Notes under the pieces: generated by a model
Told to the model about the DNA's origin: nothing
The model's input: the letters and a program-made list of their open reading frames with translations, nothing else
Databases searched by the model: none
Assembly (NCBI GenBank): GCA_963169295.1
Contig: CAUJDD010000078.1
Coordinates: 1 to 64,000 of the forward strand
DNA length: 64,000 nt
Direction: 5' to 3'
Origin: UBA4416 sp020846025
GTDB taxonomy: Bacteria; Bacteroidota; Bacteroidia; B-17B0; Aurantibacillaceae
Shown: one piece after another, positions 1 to 8,089 of the stretch
Position numbering within the stretch: the first letter of the stretch is position 1
Layout: each line of letters begins with the position of its first letter
Translations under genes and position numbers: made by a program

Positions 1-2
1 AA

Positions 3-1433
3 GATGATATCAAGAAAAAATATAATTTATTTTACAAATATATCATAGCTACAGTCACAACATCACAGCAAAAAGTAGAATTGATTGATAAAATAGTCAA
101 CAGCAACTTGCAACCTTTTGCACAAAACGAAATTACTCCACAGCAAAATCTATTTCAGGTTGCAGATATTGAGAACATCGCTCCTAATGCCTTTAAAGAA
201 TTAAAACTAAAACGAGATAAAATAGTTCATGTTTCATATTCTAGGCAGCCACACAAAACAATTGTTTACTTTAAAGAAATTCGAGAATGTGGAGATATTC
301 CATGCAACGAAGCAAAGTACTATTACTACAACGATTTGCTACGTGAAGCAACAGAAACCATAAAATCAAACATTAAACAAAACGTATTCAAATCCGAATC
401 GGCTTATACCATTGAAGAATACATCTATAAAAATCAATCTGCCTTATTCAGCTTGAGTTACCGTTTAATGAAATTAATTTCTCCTAAAAACAAAAAGGAT
501 ATTTACAATACAACTGTCGAATTCACCGATATAGATATTCTATGCCTTACTTTCATTTACTTAGAGGAACTACTTCGCTTTATCGAAAAAAATTACTTCA
601 AGTATATCGATGTAAATATTCAAGTGCCTTATCGTTCCGCACTTATCAAAGCTTACGACATTACTGATAAGTTAGAAACTGTTAAACCTGCCTTACTAAC
701 ATCAAATATCAATAAGGAATTATTGAAAATAATTTTCGTCCCCTTCCTCAAACTAAGTGCCTTTGGGATTGAAGAAAAAATTACCTATCAGCAATTATCG
801 TATTTAAACATTTACATTTCTTCCTTTTACGATTACGTTGTTACTCATTCACCTGAAAGTATTACAGATGATGCTATTTTGCAATTGGTAAAAGAATTGA
901 ATTACAACCCGGTCGAAATGTTCGCATTCATTATTGATCGTTTCATTTTAAAAGTAGAGCCACACGAATCCCTAACAGATAAAATCGATTCCTATTACCA
1001 ATGTCTTAAAACAGTAAATCAAATCAATTGCAAAACACCACTTTCATACAACAGTAATTTACCTTCGCTTAAACATCAAATTATTGGATGGCTCGAAGAA
1101 GAAATAAATTACCTTACTAAAAAATTGCAGTTACAAGCTCAGAAGCAACCAAACCTATTTTCACAGCAAGAAAAAGTAAAACTTCAATCAGGCTTATCGG
1201 TGGCTCAATTGGCATACTTCTTCAAGCTACAAGCAGATACAGGAATCATTACACACAAAAACCAAAGGGATATTTTTCGTCACATTGCCGAAAACTATCA
1301 AACCTCTAAAGTGCACGAAATCTCAGCGGAAAGTGTTGGGAGTAAATTTTATAATGTAGAAAATTCAACTATTGAGGCAATAAAAACAATGATTATAAAT
1401 GTATTGAATGAGGTAAATAAAAATCGAATTTAA
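3..1433 (+). CDS. Unrecognised protein, 5' end cut by window edge
   Basis: The reading frame is open from the first complete codon at base 3, with no stop before the TTG at 81, so the true start probably lies outside the window. At least 477 residues are visible. The protein is mostly helical, soluble, without a signal peptide. The last ~80 residues (from 'GLSVAQLAYFFK' to 'NVLNEVNK') resemble, from memory, the C-terminal part of RteC-like and other regulatory proteins on Bacteroidota mobile elements, where a helical segment precedes a KFYN-type motif. That resemblance is weak, and function is unknown. It sits in an accessory island upstream of a zeta-like kinase gene, separated by 67 bp. Confidence 0.75.
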   Translation, partial: DDIKKKYNLFYKYIIATVTTSQQKVELIDKIVNSNLQPFAQNEITPQQNLFQVADIENIAPNAFKELKLKRDKIVHVSYSRQPHKTIVYFKEIRECGDIPCNEAKYYYYNDLLREATETIKSNIKQNVFKSESAYTIEEYIYKNQSALFSLSYRLMKLISPKNKKDIYNTTVEFTDIDILCLTFIYLEELLRFIEKNYFKYIDVNIQVPYRSALIKAYDITDKLETVKPALLTSNINKELLKIIFVPFLKLSAFGIEEKITYQQLSYLNIYISSFYDYVVTHSPESITDDAILQLVKELNYNPVEMFAFIIDRFILKVEPHESLTDKIDSYYQCLKTVNQINCKTPLSYNSNLPSLKHQIIGWLEEEINYLTKKLQLQAQKQPNLFSQQEKVKLQSGLSVAQLAYFFKLQADTGIITHKNQRDIFRHIAENYQTSKVHEISAESVGSKFYNVENSTIEAIKTMIINVLNEVNKNRI

Positions 1434-1500
1434 CTGTTTTGAAACCTTTTTATATAATTAACGTATAATTTAATAGTAGCAAGTAACAATAACTAAGTCT

Positions 1501-2406
1501 ATGAGTATTGCATATACACGAAAATTGGATCACAAAGATGTAGTCGAACATTTTTTAAACACAACACTTGAAATAAAAGCTAAGGAATCAGATATCAAAC
1601 TGATTGTTGAAGTAGAAAAGCAATTAGCTAATAACGAGAGTTACTCTATTTCAAATAATGGAAATGTTTGGCAGCGTCCATATAATAGTCACGAGAGCAG
1701 GAGAAACCTACGCAACATTATCACATCAGAACTATTTTCTAAAAAGAGATTAAAAAATGATGATAAAATAAAATTTGGAGTAGGTGGAAGTAAACCTTCT
1801 AAATTATTATCTCAAAAGAAAGCATTTATTGTAATTGGCTTACCCGCTGCCGGAAAATCTGGCATAGCGAATAAAATAGCGGATATTACCGGGTCATACA
1901 TAATTGATAATGATTATGCGAAGAGAAAAATACCAGAGTATTATGATTCGCCTATTGGAGCTTCAGTAACTCATGAAGAGTCGGACGCTATAATTTTTGG
2001 AAATAAAACACAAAAGGATTTTAATCTATTTACTCCTCTAATCTTTAAATGTGTTGAGAAGGGTCATAATATGGTTATTCCTAAAATAGGAGCCAAACCT
2101 GCAAGTATATTAGAATTAGTAAATACATTGACTGATTTTTGTGGTTATCAAGTTCATTTAATTTTAGTAAATTTGAACAGAAGTGAATCAACAAAAAGAG
2201 CTTTTGATAGATTTAAAAGAAGTAATAGGTACGTTCCATTATCTCTAATTTTTGATGGATATGCTAATGACCCAACTTTAACTTACTTCAGGTTGAAAGA
2301 AATTAAAAACCCGAAAATATTATCTTTTGGTGAAGTCGATACAACAGAAAAACCTTATGCTATCCGTGGAGATAAAAATTCAATCATTCATAAATTAGAA
2401 TTTTAA
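1501..2406 (+). CDS. Zeta-toxin-like P-loop kinase
   Basis: 301 residues. Residues 1-105 form an N-terminal extension of unknown role. A P-loop kinase domain starts at ~107 with a clean Walker A, GLPAAGKS (113-120), followed by 'IIDNDYAK' whose aspartates (135, 137) occupy the place of the substrate-binding acidic residues of zeta toxins. An Arg/Lys-rich lid-like stretch lies at ~225-245 ('RSESTKRAFDRF'). Zeta toxins phosphorylate UDP-GlcNAc or related nucleotide sugars; that activity is inferred here from family membership only. No epsilon-type antitoxin is visible next to it. The following gene starts 4 bp after the stop, so the two are probably translated together. Confidence 0.7.
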   Translation: MSIAYTRKLDHKDVVEHFLNTTLEIKAKESDIKLIVEVEKQLANNESYSISNNGNVWQRPYNSHESRRNLRNIITSELFSKKRLKNDDKIKFGVGGSKPSKLLSQKKAFIVIGLPAAGKSGIANKIADITGSYIIDNDYAKRKIPEYYDSPIGASVTHEESDAIIFGNKTQKDFNLFTPLIFKCVEKGHNMVIPKIGAKPASILELVNTLTDFCGYQVHLILVNLNRSESTKRAFDRFKRSNRYVPLSLIFDGYANDPTLTYFRLKEIKNPKILSFGEVDTTEKPYAIRGDKNSIIHKLEF

Positions 2407-2409
2407 GAA

Positions 2410-2826
2410 ATGCAAACAGCAGTAATAAAGAAAAAAGTAGTTAAAAAATCTTCTTCGAAAAAGAAAAGAAAAGTTAGAACTGGTTCTGATAAGTTGAATT
2501 ATTTATACAATTTAGAGTCCAAAAGCATATCTACATTTAGTAGACTTGCTGCGTTATTTTCCAATCAAGTTTTACAGACGGCAATACATACCGTGAGAGT
2601 TAATGCAGTTGATTCTGGAAGAACTTCATCAAGAGAAAGAAACCGTTCCAATGGTGTAAGAAAAGTATTTGCAGCTTCACTACAACGCTCTTCACAAAAT
2701 AATTCTAATCAGCCTACGTTTAAAAAAACATCAGCTAGAAAAATTGCTAAAAAATCAAGTGTAAAAAAAGCGGCTCCTAAAAAAGCTGCAAAAAAAACAG
2801 CGAAAAAAGCGGCAAAAAAAAATTAA
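2410..2826 (+). CDS. Histone-H1-like Lys/Ala-rich basic protein
   Basis: 138 residues, strongly basic. The N-terminus (1-25) is a Lys/Ser block (KKKVVKKSSSKKKRK). Residues 26-100 form a more ordinary segment (NYLYNLESKSISTFSRLAAL). The C-terminus (~103-138) is a run of AKK/KKAA repeats like the tail of histone H1 or bacterial Hc1/AlgP-type proteins. Such tails bind DNA or RNA without sequence specificity. The gene begins 4 bp after the zeta-like kinase stop, an arrangement that fits translational coupling. Whether it counters, guides or is modified by the kinase cannot be told from sequence. Its stop overlaps the stop of a convergent small gene by 4 bp. Confidence 0.7.
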   Translation: MQTAVIKKKVVKKSSSKKKRKVRTGSDKLNYLYNLESKSISTFSRLAALFSNQVLQTAIHTVRVNAVDSGRTSSRERNRSNGVRKVFAASLQRSSQNNSNQPTFKKTSARKIAKKSSVKKAAPKKAAKKTAKKAAKKN

Positions 2827-2984
2827 TTTTTGATGTAATATAGCATCCTCCAACCAATCCCATCCATTTTCAAAAGCTCCTCTACAGAGAGCTTTTTTAT
2901 TTGCTCAATGTCTGTAAAATTATGCAACACCATAAAGCGTTGCAATTCGTCTTCTACTTCTATTTTAGGCATTTCCTCTGTCAT
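2823..2984 (-). CDS. Small helix-hairpin-helix-like protein, 53 aa
   Basis: ATG at 2984, stop at 2823-2825; 53 residues with an acidic N-terminus (MTEEMPKIEVEDELQRF) and a C-terminal 'LSVEELLKMDGIGWRMLYYI'. The latter has the pattern of a helix-hairpin-helix turn (L-x-MxGIGxR) as in the RNA polymerase alpha C-terminal domain and DNA repair proteins. Small stand-alone proteins of this kind occur on Bacteroidota accessory elements. It is convergent with the basic protein, the two stops sharing TTAA. Its coding pattern is convincing despite its length, but there is no functional evidence. Confidence 0.55.
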   Translation of the reverse strand: MTEEMPKIEVEDELQRFMVLHNFTDIEQIKKLSVEELLKMDGIGWRMLYYIKN

Positions 2985-3037
2985 CTTTTTTGTTCTGCCC
3001 GGCTACAAAAAAGTAGCGTGGGACATTTAATTAACCA

Positions 3038-3152
3038 GAATCAGAGGCACCGCCAGGCGCCTTAACCCCAAGAAAACTAAAGCCCACGCATGCGTGAGCG
3101 ATTAGTCTATTCTTACCGGGGTTAAATTAGAAGTCTGGCGGTTTTCTGATTC
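3038..3152. repeat. Nested inverted repeat (long imperfect cruciform)
   Basis: Six pairs of arms share nearly the same centre (~3091-3095): GAATCAGA 3038-3045 with TCTGATTC 3145-3152; CCGCCAG 3050-3056 with CTGGCGG 3135-3141; TTAACCCC 3062-3069 with GGGGTTAA 3118-3125; AAGAA 3070-3074 with TTCTT 3110-3114; ACTAA 3076-3080 with TTAGT 3102-3106; and the perfect palindrome CACGCATGCGTG 3085-3096 at the tip. It is more GC-rich than its surroundings. It could be a transfer or replication origin, a recombination site or a structured RNA; no family is recognised. It lies between the kinase/basic-protein module and the replication genes. Confidence 0.8.
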
Positions 3153-3375
3153 CCTAAAAAATAGCTATTCGCTATAATATGTTATTTCAATTCTTTCTCT
3201 AACAAAGATAGTCAAATCCCTCTAATTTATAACCTCTATGTTTTTACCCTCAACTTTTTTATTTCAATAAAATACTGTTTTACAAATCATTAACTGGGGT
3301 TGCACAACCCCTGCAACTGTTTTTTATCCCCATCATTTCTTCTTTTTGCCCCATCAATAAATCAAATCATAATAT
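3153..3375. other. AT-rich intergenic region before replication-type genes
   Basis: No gene is seen. The region is AT-rich with pyrimidine tracts. It contains the small hairpin GGGGTTG-CA-CAACCCC (3296-3311) and a second overlapping pair GTTGCA (3299-3304)/TGCAAC (3312-3317), followed by a T6 run. No clear -33/-7 promoter pair was found for the gene starting at 3376. Confidence 0.5.
3296..3317. repeat. Small hairpin upstream of HTH/initiator operon
   Basis: GGGGTTG (3296-3302) and CAACCCC (3305-3311) pair around a 2-base loop. GTTGCA/TGCAAC gives an alternative pairing. T6 follows at ~3320, so it may act as a transcription terminator on the + strand. Its place directly before an HTH protein and an initiator-like gene also allows an origin or operator. 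Confidence 0.5.
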
Positions 3376-3675
3376 ATGGCAGTAGAATTAATCACAAAGG
3401 ATGATCTCAATGCATTCAAAACAGAGGTCATAAACGAAATCCGTCAAATCCTAAAACCAAAAGGCAGCACATTAGCGCAAAAAGAATGGCTTAAATCTTA
3501 CGAGGTAAGAAAACTTTTAGGCATCTCGCCCGGCAAACTGCAAAACATGCGTGTTAATGGCACAATTGCATTTACGCAAATCGGAGGCCTCATGTTTTAC
3601 AAGTACGATGATATTGTAAAACTCATGGAAGAGAACAAAACTAAAAATCCATTTATCGCACGAAATGGCAAATGA
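3376..3675 (+). CDS. Helix-turn-helix (MerR/Xis-like) DNA-binding protein
   Basis: 99 residues. Residues 1-30 look like a short helix or coiled coil. From ~40 the pattern 'WLKSYEVRKLLGISPGKLQNMRVNGTI' followed by 'GLMFYKYDDIVKLME' is that of the excisionase/MerR-like HTH proteins (HTH_17 type) that commonly sit at the head of Bacteroidota mobilisable elements and act in excision, mobilisation or regulation. Its stop overlaps the start of the next gene (ATGA at 3672), so the two are coupled. A specific role here is inferred only from context. Confidence 0.75.
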   Translation: MAVELITKDDLNAFKTEVINEIRQILKPKGSTLAQKEWLKSYEVRKLLGISPGKLQNMRVNGTIAFTQIGGLMFYKYDDIVKLMEENKTKNPFIARNGK

Positions 3676-4526
3676 ACTACATTCTTCACTTAAACAAAGC
3701 CTTCGAGAAAATTTGTGAAGATGAAAGGCTAACGCCATTTCATGTGAGTTTGTATTTCAGTTTATTTCAGTATTGGAACATGGCAAGGTTTCGCAATCCC
3801 ATTTCAATCAGTCGTGATGAATTAATGCGGAGTTCTAAAATTGGTTCGGTAAACACATACATCCGATGCATGAAAGAATTGGATAAATGGAAATACATAC
3901 AATACATCCCTTCATTCAATCCACAAAAAGGTTCACAGGTTTACCTGTACAATTTTAATACAGCGAAGCAGCATCAAAACCAAAACACCATAACCACAAT
4001 TGATAATAGTAATAATAATGGCTCTGATATATCTACTGATAAAGGCAATAATAAAACTGGTAAAAAAGCTACTGGTAAAGCAGGTGAAACGCAAGTGATA
4101 CCTTCTATAAACAATACAAACAAACTAAACAGTACAAACAATTTAAAGGGCAACAAGCCCACACAAAATAAAGTAATAATTAAAAAATCAATTTCAGATG
4201 ACGACTCAAAAAAACAAAAAGAAAAGTTGCGCCAAAAGAAAAATAAAAAGAGTATCAATTCAGGCGTTGCCACTAAACCAACTTCCAAAAGCATTGCAGC
4301 TTATTTTACCGAAAAGCAATGGCCAACAGTTGAGGGTGAAAAGTTTTTCAATCACTATGAGAGTAACGGTTGGTTAGTAGGTGGAAAATCACCGATGAAG
4401 AACTGGCGAGCCGCAGCTCGTAATTGGATGTTAAACTCTGAAAAATTTAATAATGGCAAAGCAGAAAAAGGAAGAGCAGGAAAACTCCACGCAACAGCAG
4501 GAAAAGACTATTACGAACCATTATGA
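3672..4526 (+). CDS. Replication-initiator-like / DnaD-like protein
   Basis: 284 residues. The N-terminal ~95 residues ('FHVSLYFSLFQYWNMARF' then 'ISRDELMRSSKIGS') look like the winged-helix domain of phage and plasmid helicase-loader or initiator proteins. A low-complexity Asn/Thr/Lys-rich linker follows (~100-210). The last ~60 residues (KSIAAYFTEKQWP to KNWRAAARNWML) match the C-terminal tail seen on phage replication proteins, where it may bind DNA or the helicase. It overlaps the next gene by 74 bp in another frame, as is usual for initiator-ATPase pairs on mobile elements. Family assignment is by pattern and context. Confidence 0.6.
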   Translation: MNYILHLNKAFEKICEDERLTPFHVSLYFSLFQYWNMARFRNPISISRDELMRSSKIGSVNTYIRCMKELDKWKYIQYIPSFNPQKGSQVYLYNFNTAKQHQNQNTITTIDNSNNNGSDISTDKGNNKTGKKATGKAGETQVIPSINNTNKLNSTNNLKGNKPTQNKVIIKKSISDDDSKKQKEKLRQKKNKKSINSGVATKPTSKSIAAYFTEKQWPTVEGEKFFNHYESNGWLVGGKSPMKNWRAAARNWMLNSEKFNNGKAEKGRAGKLHATAGKDYYEPL

Positions 4527-5124
4527 TTATGATAAAGCTCTTACATGGCTTCAAAATAAGGGAAAGGAACAGTATGGTAAACAGTTTAATATACAAGAAG
4601 AAGATAAAGCGTTGCTTCGCAAGCTGCTTTGTTATTTTCTACGTGATGTTTCGGTTGCTTCGCAACTTAACATTAATATTAATAAAGGCATTTTACTTAC
4701 CGGTCCAGTTGGTTGTGGCAAAACCACCTTAATGTCATTGATGCGCTTCTTTCAACAACCACAAGAAAGATTCATTCTTAAATCCTGTCGCGATGTAAGC
4801 TTTGAATTCATACAACACGGTTACGAAACCATACACAAATACAGCCGCAATAGCTTTCGAAGCCACGAGCCACAAACATTGTGCTTTGATGATTTAGGAA
4901 CAGAAAATAACTTAAAATACTTCGGTAACGAATGCAATGTAATGGCAGAAATTATCCTTAGCAGATATGATCTATTCGTAAGTCGCAAGCTTCTTACTCA
5001 TCTCACGACAAATCTCTCAGCTTCCGAAATCGAAGAACAATACGGCAATCGCGTTCGCTCTCGCCTTAGGGAAATGATGAACCTTATTTCATTTGAAAAA
5101 ACAACTAAAGACAAAAGAAAATAG
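4453..5124 (+). CDS. DnaC/IstB-like AAA+ ATPase
   Basis: 223 residues with Walker A GPVGCGKTT (~82-90), Walker B 'TLCFDDLG' (~142-149), a sensor-like 'LLTHLTTNLSASEIEEQYG' and a terminal arginine finger region 'NRVRSRLREM'. This is the layout of DnaC-type helicase loaders and related phage ATPases that load the replicative helicase. Its start lies inside the preceding initiator-like gene, so it is in the same operon. Together they suggest a replication module of an integrative or mobilisable element; no relaxase or integrase is present in the window. Confidence 0.75.
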   Translation: MAKQKKEEQENSTQQQEKTITNHYDYDKALTWLQNKGKEQYGKQFNIQEEDKALLRKLLCYFLRDVSVASQLNININKGILLTGPVGCGKTTLMSLMRFFQQPQERFILKSCRDVSFEFIQHGYETIHKYSRNSFRSHEPQTLCFDDLGTENNLKYFGNECNVMAEIILSRYDLFVSRKLLTHLTTNLSASEIEEQYGNRVRSRLREMMNLISFEKTTKDKRK

Positions 5125-5126
5125 GG

Positions 5127-5147
5127 CAAAAGCCCTGTGGGCTTTTG
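5127..5147. terminator. Hairpin after the ATPase gene
   Basis: CAAAAGCCC (5127-5135) pairs with GGGCTTTTG (5139-5147) around TGT, beginning 3 bp after the stop codon. The stem is strong and ends in a T-run within the arm but lacks a long U-tract, so it may terminate weakly or stabilise the 3' end. Confidence 0.55.
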
Positions 5148-5202
5148 AGCCAGCGGGTGCGAAAGCTTTTATGAAATAAAAACAACTAAAAAAAACAAAA
5201 TC

Positions 5203-5967
5203 ATGAAAAACAGAAATGAATCAAAATTTTGCGAATTCCTTTGCAAACTAAAAACAGTATTCGGTGGCAAAGGTCAAATTGAAAACCCTCGTGAATACGA
5301 GCAACTCGAAAAAGAAAACAAACTAGTGTTATCGTACCTTACGGTACGTAAGCTCATTGGTATTCTTGGTTTTTTCTTACCGATTATACTTTTGCTTGTC
5401 CCTATTATTCTTTCGGCATGTTGTTACATACAACCTTCAATTAGTAACTACTACCATACCATCATGCGTGATGTGTTTGTTGGCTACATGTGTGCACTTT
5501 CAATTTTTCTGCTTTCCTACAAGGGCTATGATATTGTAGATCGTGTCCTCACATTCCTTGCAGGAATATTCGGTTTAATGCTGGCATTGTTGCCAACCAC
5601 ATTCAAAGTTCCAATGTTGCCATGCAACATTGAATGTTCAAGATTTATTCCAGATTTGATTGGTACAATTCACTTAATTTCAGCAGGCCTATTTCTGCTT
5701 TCTTTAGCATTTATGAGTTTGTTCCTTTTTACAAAAGGCGAAAGCACCCCAACGCCCCAAAAGCTCATCAGGAACAAAATTTATCGCATTTCCGGCCTAA
5801 TAATGTTAGCCTGTATTGGCTTACTCATCATCTTCTTCGCTCTGCCGGAAACCGTTACCACCTCATTACTCGTCCTTAAACCTGTTTTTTGGCTCGAAAC
5901 TATAGCTATCATGGCTTTTGGTGTTTCATGGTTGGTGAAGGGAGAGTTTTTAATGAAGGATTCATAA
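5203..5967 (+). CDS. Polytopic membrane protein of unknown function
   Basis: 254 residues. An N-terminal cytoplasmic region of ~45 residues is followed by about six or seven hydrophobic helices (~48-72, 85-110, 116-132, 152-180, 197-217, 225-245). The segment 'SISNYYHTIMRDVFVGYMC' recalls the first helices of DUF998-like membrane proteins; this is only a resemblance. It is separated from both neighbours by non-coding gaps (78 and 128 bp), so it may be transcribed alone. Between the replication genes and the defence genes its role, possibly stress- or defence-related, is open. Confidence 0.65.
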   Translation: MKNRNESKFCEFLCKLKTVFGGKGQIENPREYEQLEKENKLVLSYLTVRKLIGILGFFLPIILLLVPIILSACCYIQPSISNYYHTIMRDVFVGYMCALSIFLLSYKGYDIVDRVLTFLAGIFGLMLALLPTTFKVPMLPCNIECSRFIPDLIGTIHLISAGLFLLSLAFMSLFLFTKGESTPTPQKLIRNKIYRISGLIMLACIGLLIIFFALPETVTTSLLVLKPVFWLETIAIMAFGVSWLVKGEFLMKDS

Positions 5968-6015
5968 AGATTAATTGATTGATAAACAATTATTAATGTG
6001 ACAAAAAGTTAAAAT

Positions 6016-6083
6016 ATGAGAATATTTCTCATTTTTCAATAACACTTTCATTAATTATACATATTTTTGAGAAATATTCTCAT
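6016..6083. promoter_or_regulatory. Twin 17-bp palindromes flanking the promoter of the defence operon
   Basis: ATGAGAATATTTCTCAT (6016-6032) is a palindrome with GAGAA/TTCTC arms. TTGAGAAATATTCTCAT (6067-6083) is its reverse-complement copy with one changed end base. The second site overlaps TATTTTTG (6062-6069), which fits the Bacteroidota -7 consensus TAnnTTTG, and ends 12 bp before the ATG at 6096. Two identical dyads around a promoter are the classic layout for a dimeric repressor that can loop DNA. No clear -33 box is present. The regulator is not encoded beside it. Confidence 0.6.
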
Positions 6084-6095
6084 AAAACGAAAATT

Positions 6096-7391
6096 ATGCT
6101 TTTAGAATTCAGCGTAGGTAATTACCTATCTTTCAAAGAAAAAAAGACGCTAAACCTTGTTGCGGCAAGTATTTCAGACTTTCGTGAAACAAACACAATT
6201 GAGACTGAAAGAGTGTCTTTACTTAAAGGTGCAGTTATTTACGGGCCAAATGCAAGCGGAAAAAGTAATTTAATTCGTGCAATGAGCACAATGAGGCGCT
6301 TAGTCCTGTTCTCATTTAATCAAACTTCAGCAAAAGGCCTAAATGTAACCCCCTTTTTACTTAGCACTTCTACGGATGACAAGCCTTCGCATTTTGAAGT
6401 TCTTTGCCAAATTGATGGTACAAGGTATCGTTATGGGTTTGAAGTAAATAATAAAACGGTTATAACGGAATGGTTATTTGCTGCAAAGAAAAACACAGAA
6501 AAACCACTCTTTATTAGAGAGAAAGACGGTATTGAAGTAATGGATGTGTTTAAAGAAGGTCAAAATTTAGAATCGAAAACACGAAGCAATGCTTTGTTTC
6601 TAACCGTTGTAGATCAATTTAATGGCTCAACAGCAAAAAAAATAATGAAGTGGTTTAATAGGTTTATTACAATTTCAGGATTAAGTCACGAACATTACGA
6701 ACTTGCTACTTTTAAAATGTTCGATAAAAAAATCAAGCAAAATCCTTTGATTGATTTTTATAAGAAGCTAGACTTAGGTTTTGATGATGTAATGATTGAA
6801 CGTAAAAAATTTGATCCTAAAGAATTACCGGATGATATCCCGGAACACATAATGAAATTAATGGTTAAAGATTTGGAAGATCATTTCAAATTTGACATTA
6901 GAACACTTCATAAAAAATACAATGAAAAAAATGAAGTAGTTAAGCTTGTTGAATTTAATATGCGTGAACAAGAATCTGCAGGTACAAACAAAGTTTTCAA
7001 TATTTCAGGCCCTGTATTCAATGTTTTAATTTCTGGAGGGGTTTTAGTAGTTGATGAATTGGATGCAAGTTTACATCCATTGCTTACATTAGCAATCACA
7101 CGGCTGTTTAATTCAAATGAGTATAACCCTAACAATGCTCAATTAATTTTCACAACGCATGATACAAATCTATTTGAATACGGTAACTATCGTAGGGATC
7201 AAATCTACTTTTTGGAAAAAGACCAATATGGTGCATCGGATTTATATTCTTTGGTTGAATATAAGGAAGAAAATGGGGCCAAAGTTCGTAAAGATAGATC
7301 ATTTGAGAGTGATTATATAGCTGGCAGATACGGTGCTGTACCATACATAGGTAACCTTTCTAATCTTTTACGCAAATGGCAAGAAAAGTAA
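6096..7391 (+). CDS. AbiLi/RloA-type AAA ATPase (OLD/ABC-like)
   Basis: 431 residues. Walker A is GPNASGKS (50-57) directly after the N-terminal 'SFKEKKTLNL' strand typical of AAA_15/AAA_21 proteins. An ABC-type signature 'ESAGTNK' precedes Walker B 'VLVVDELDASLHP', and an H-loop 'IFTTHDTNL' follows. This is the ATPase of two-gene abortive-infection systems (AbiLi/AbiLii, RloA/RloB), in which ATP binding senses phage and licenses the partner. It overlaps the RloB-like gene by 16 bp. It is the first gene of a five-gene co-oriented run and has twin palindromes in its promoter. Confidence 0.85.
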   Translation: MLLEFSVGNYLSFKEKKTLNLVAASISDFRETNTIETERVSLLKGAVIYGPNASGKSNLIRAMSTMRRLVLFSFNQTSAKGLNVTPFLLSTSTDDKPSHFEVLCQIDGTRYRYGFEVNNKTVITEWLFAAKKNTEKPLFIREKDGIEVMDVFKEGQNLESKTRSNALFLTVVDQFNGSTAKKIMKWFNRFITISGLSHEHYELATFKMFDKKIKQNPLIDFYKKLDLGFDDVMIERKKFDPKELPDDIPEHIMKLMVKDLEDHFKFDIRTLHKKYNEKNEVVKLVEFNMREQESAGTNKVFNISGPVFNVLISGGVLVVDELDASLHPLLTLAITRLFNSNEYNPNNAQLIFTTHDTNLFEYGNYRRDQIYFLEKDQYGASDLYSLVEYKEENGAKVRKDRSFESDYIAGRYGAVPYIGNLSNLLRKWQEK

Positions 7392-8080
7392 AAATAGACA
7401 ATTCAGTTCTTAAAAGGTTGCAAAGGAAGGAAACTTCGCGTGTAGTTAACTCAAAACCTAAACGCAAGTATATTCTTATCGTTTGCGAAGGTGAAAAAAC
7501 TGAACCAAATTATTTTAAAGCTTTAAAGGATAGTTTACCAAAAGGAGTTTTAGAAGTTTGTGAATTTAGAATAGTTGGCACAGGTCACAATACGTCATCA
7601 TTGGTGAGAAAAGCTATGCAACTAAGAACGGAATGGGAAACTGAAACAAGAAGAACAGTTGATAAACTTTGGGTTGTATTTGATAGGGATAGTTTTACAC
7701 CTACATCATTTAATACAGCAATAAATACGTGTATAAGAAACCGACCTAAGGTTGACTGCGCATGGAGTAATGAAGCATTTGAGTTATGGTACTTATTGCA
7801 TTTCCATTATTATAATACCGGTATAAGTAGAGCTGACTATCAAAGATTAATAGAAAATAATTTTAGAGCAAAAGGCCTTGTAGGTTATCATTACGAAAAA
7901 AACAGTACGGAAATGTATTCTTTATTGCAACAATATGGAGACCAAAATGCTGCCATCAGAAATGCAAAAAGACTAGAGCGGACATATATGGGTAGACGCA
8001 ATTATGCAAACCAAAATCCTTGTACTACAGTTTACCAGTTAGTTGAAGAATTAGAAAATTTAAAAGAAAGAGAAGAATAG
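7376..8080 (+). CDS. RloB/AbiLii-type TOPRIM-like protein
   Basis: 234 residues, RloB-like domain. Residues 31-50 contain the strand-loop 'ILIVCEGEKTEPNYF' with the acidic GEKTE motif, and 'WVVFDRDSF' gives a DxD pair at 103 and 105, the two metal-binding acid sites of TOPRIM-like nucleases. 'CAWSNEAFELWYLLHF' is a further conserved RloB block. The partner ATPase overlaps its start. In abortive-infection systems this subunit is thought to be the effector, probably a nuclease; that is a family inference. The next gene starts 9 bp after its stop. Confidence 0.85.
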   Translation: MARKVKIDNSVLKRLQRKETSRVVNSKPKRKYILIVCEGEKTEPNYFKALKDSLPKGVLEVCEFRIVGTGHNTSSLVRKAMQLRTEWETETRRTVDKLWVVFDRDSFTPTSFNTAINTCIRNRPKVDCAWSNEAFELWYLLHFHYYNTGISRADYQRLIENNFRAKGLVGYHYEKNSTEMYSLLQQYGDQNAAIRNAKRLERTYMGRRNYANQNPCTTVYQLVEELENLKEREE

Positions 8081-8089
8081 TATGTAATA

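Noticed and set aside
3517..3738. Minus-strand frame opposite the HTH gene
   Set aside because: It overlaps two well-supported + strand genes and has no recognisable pattern.
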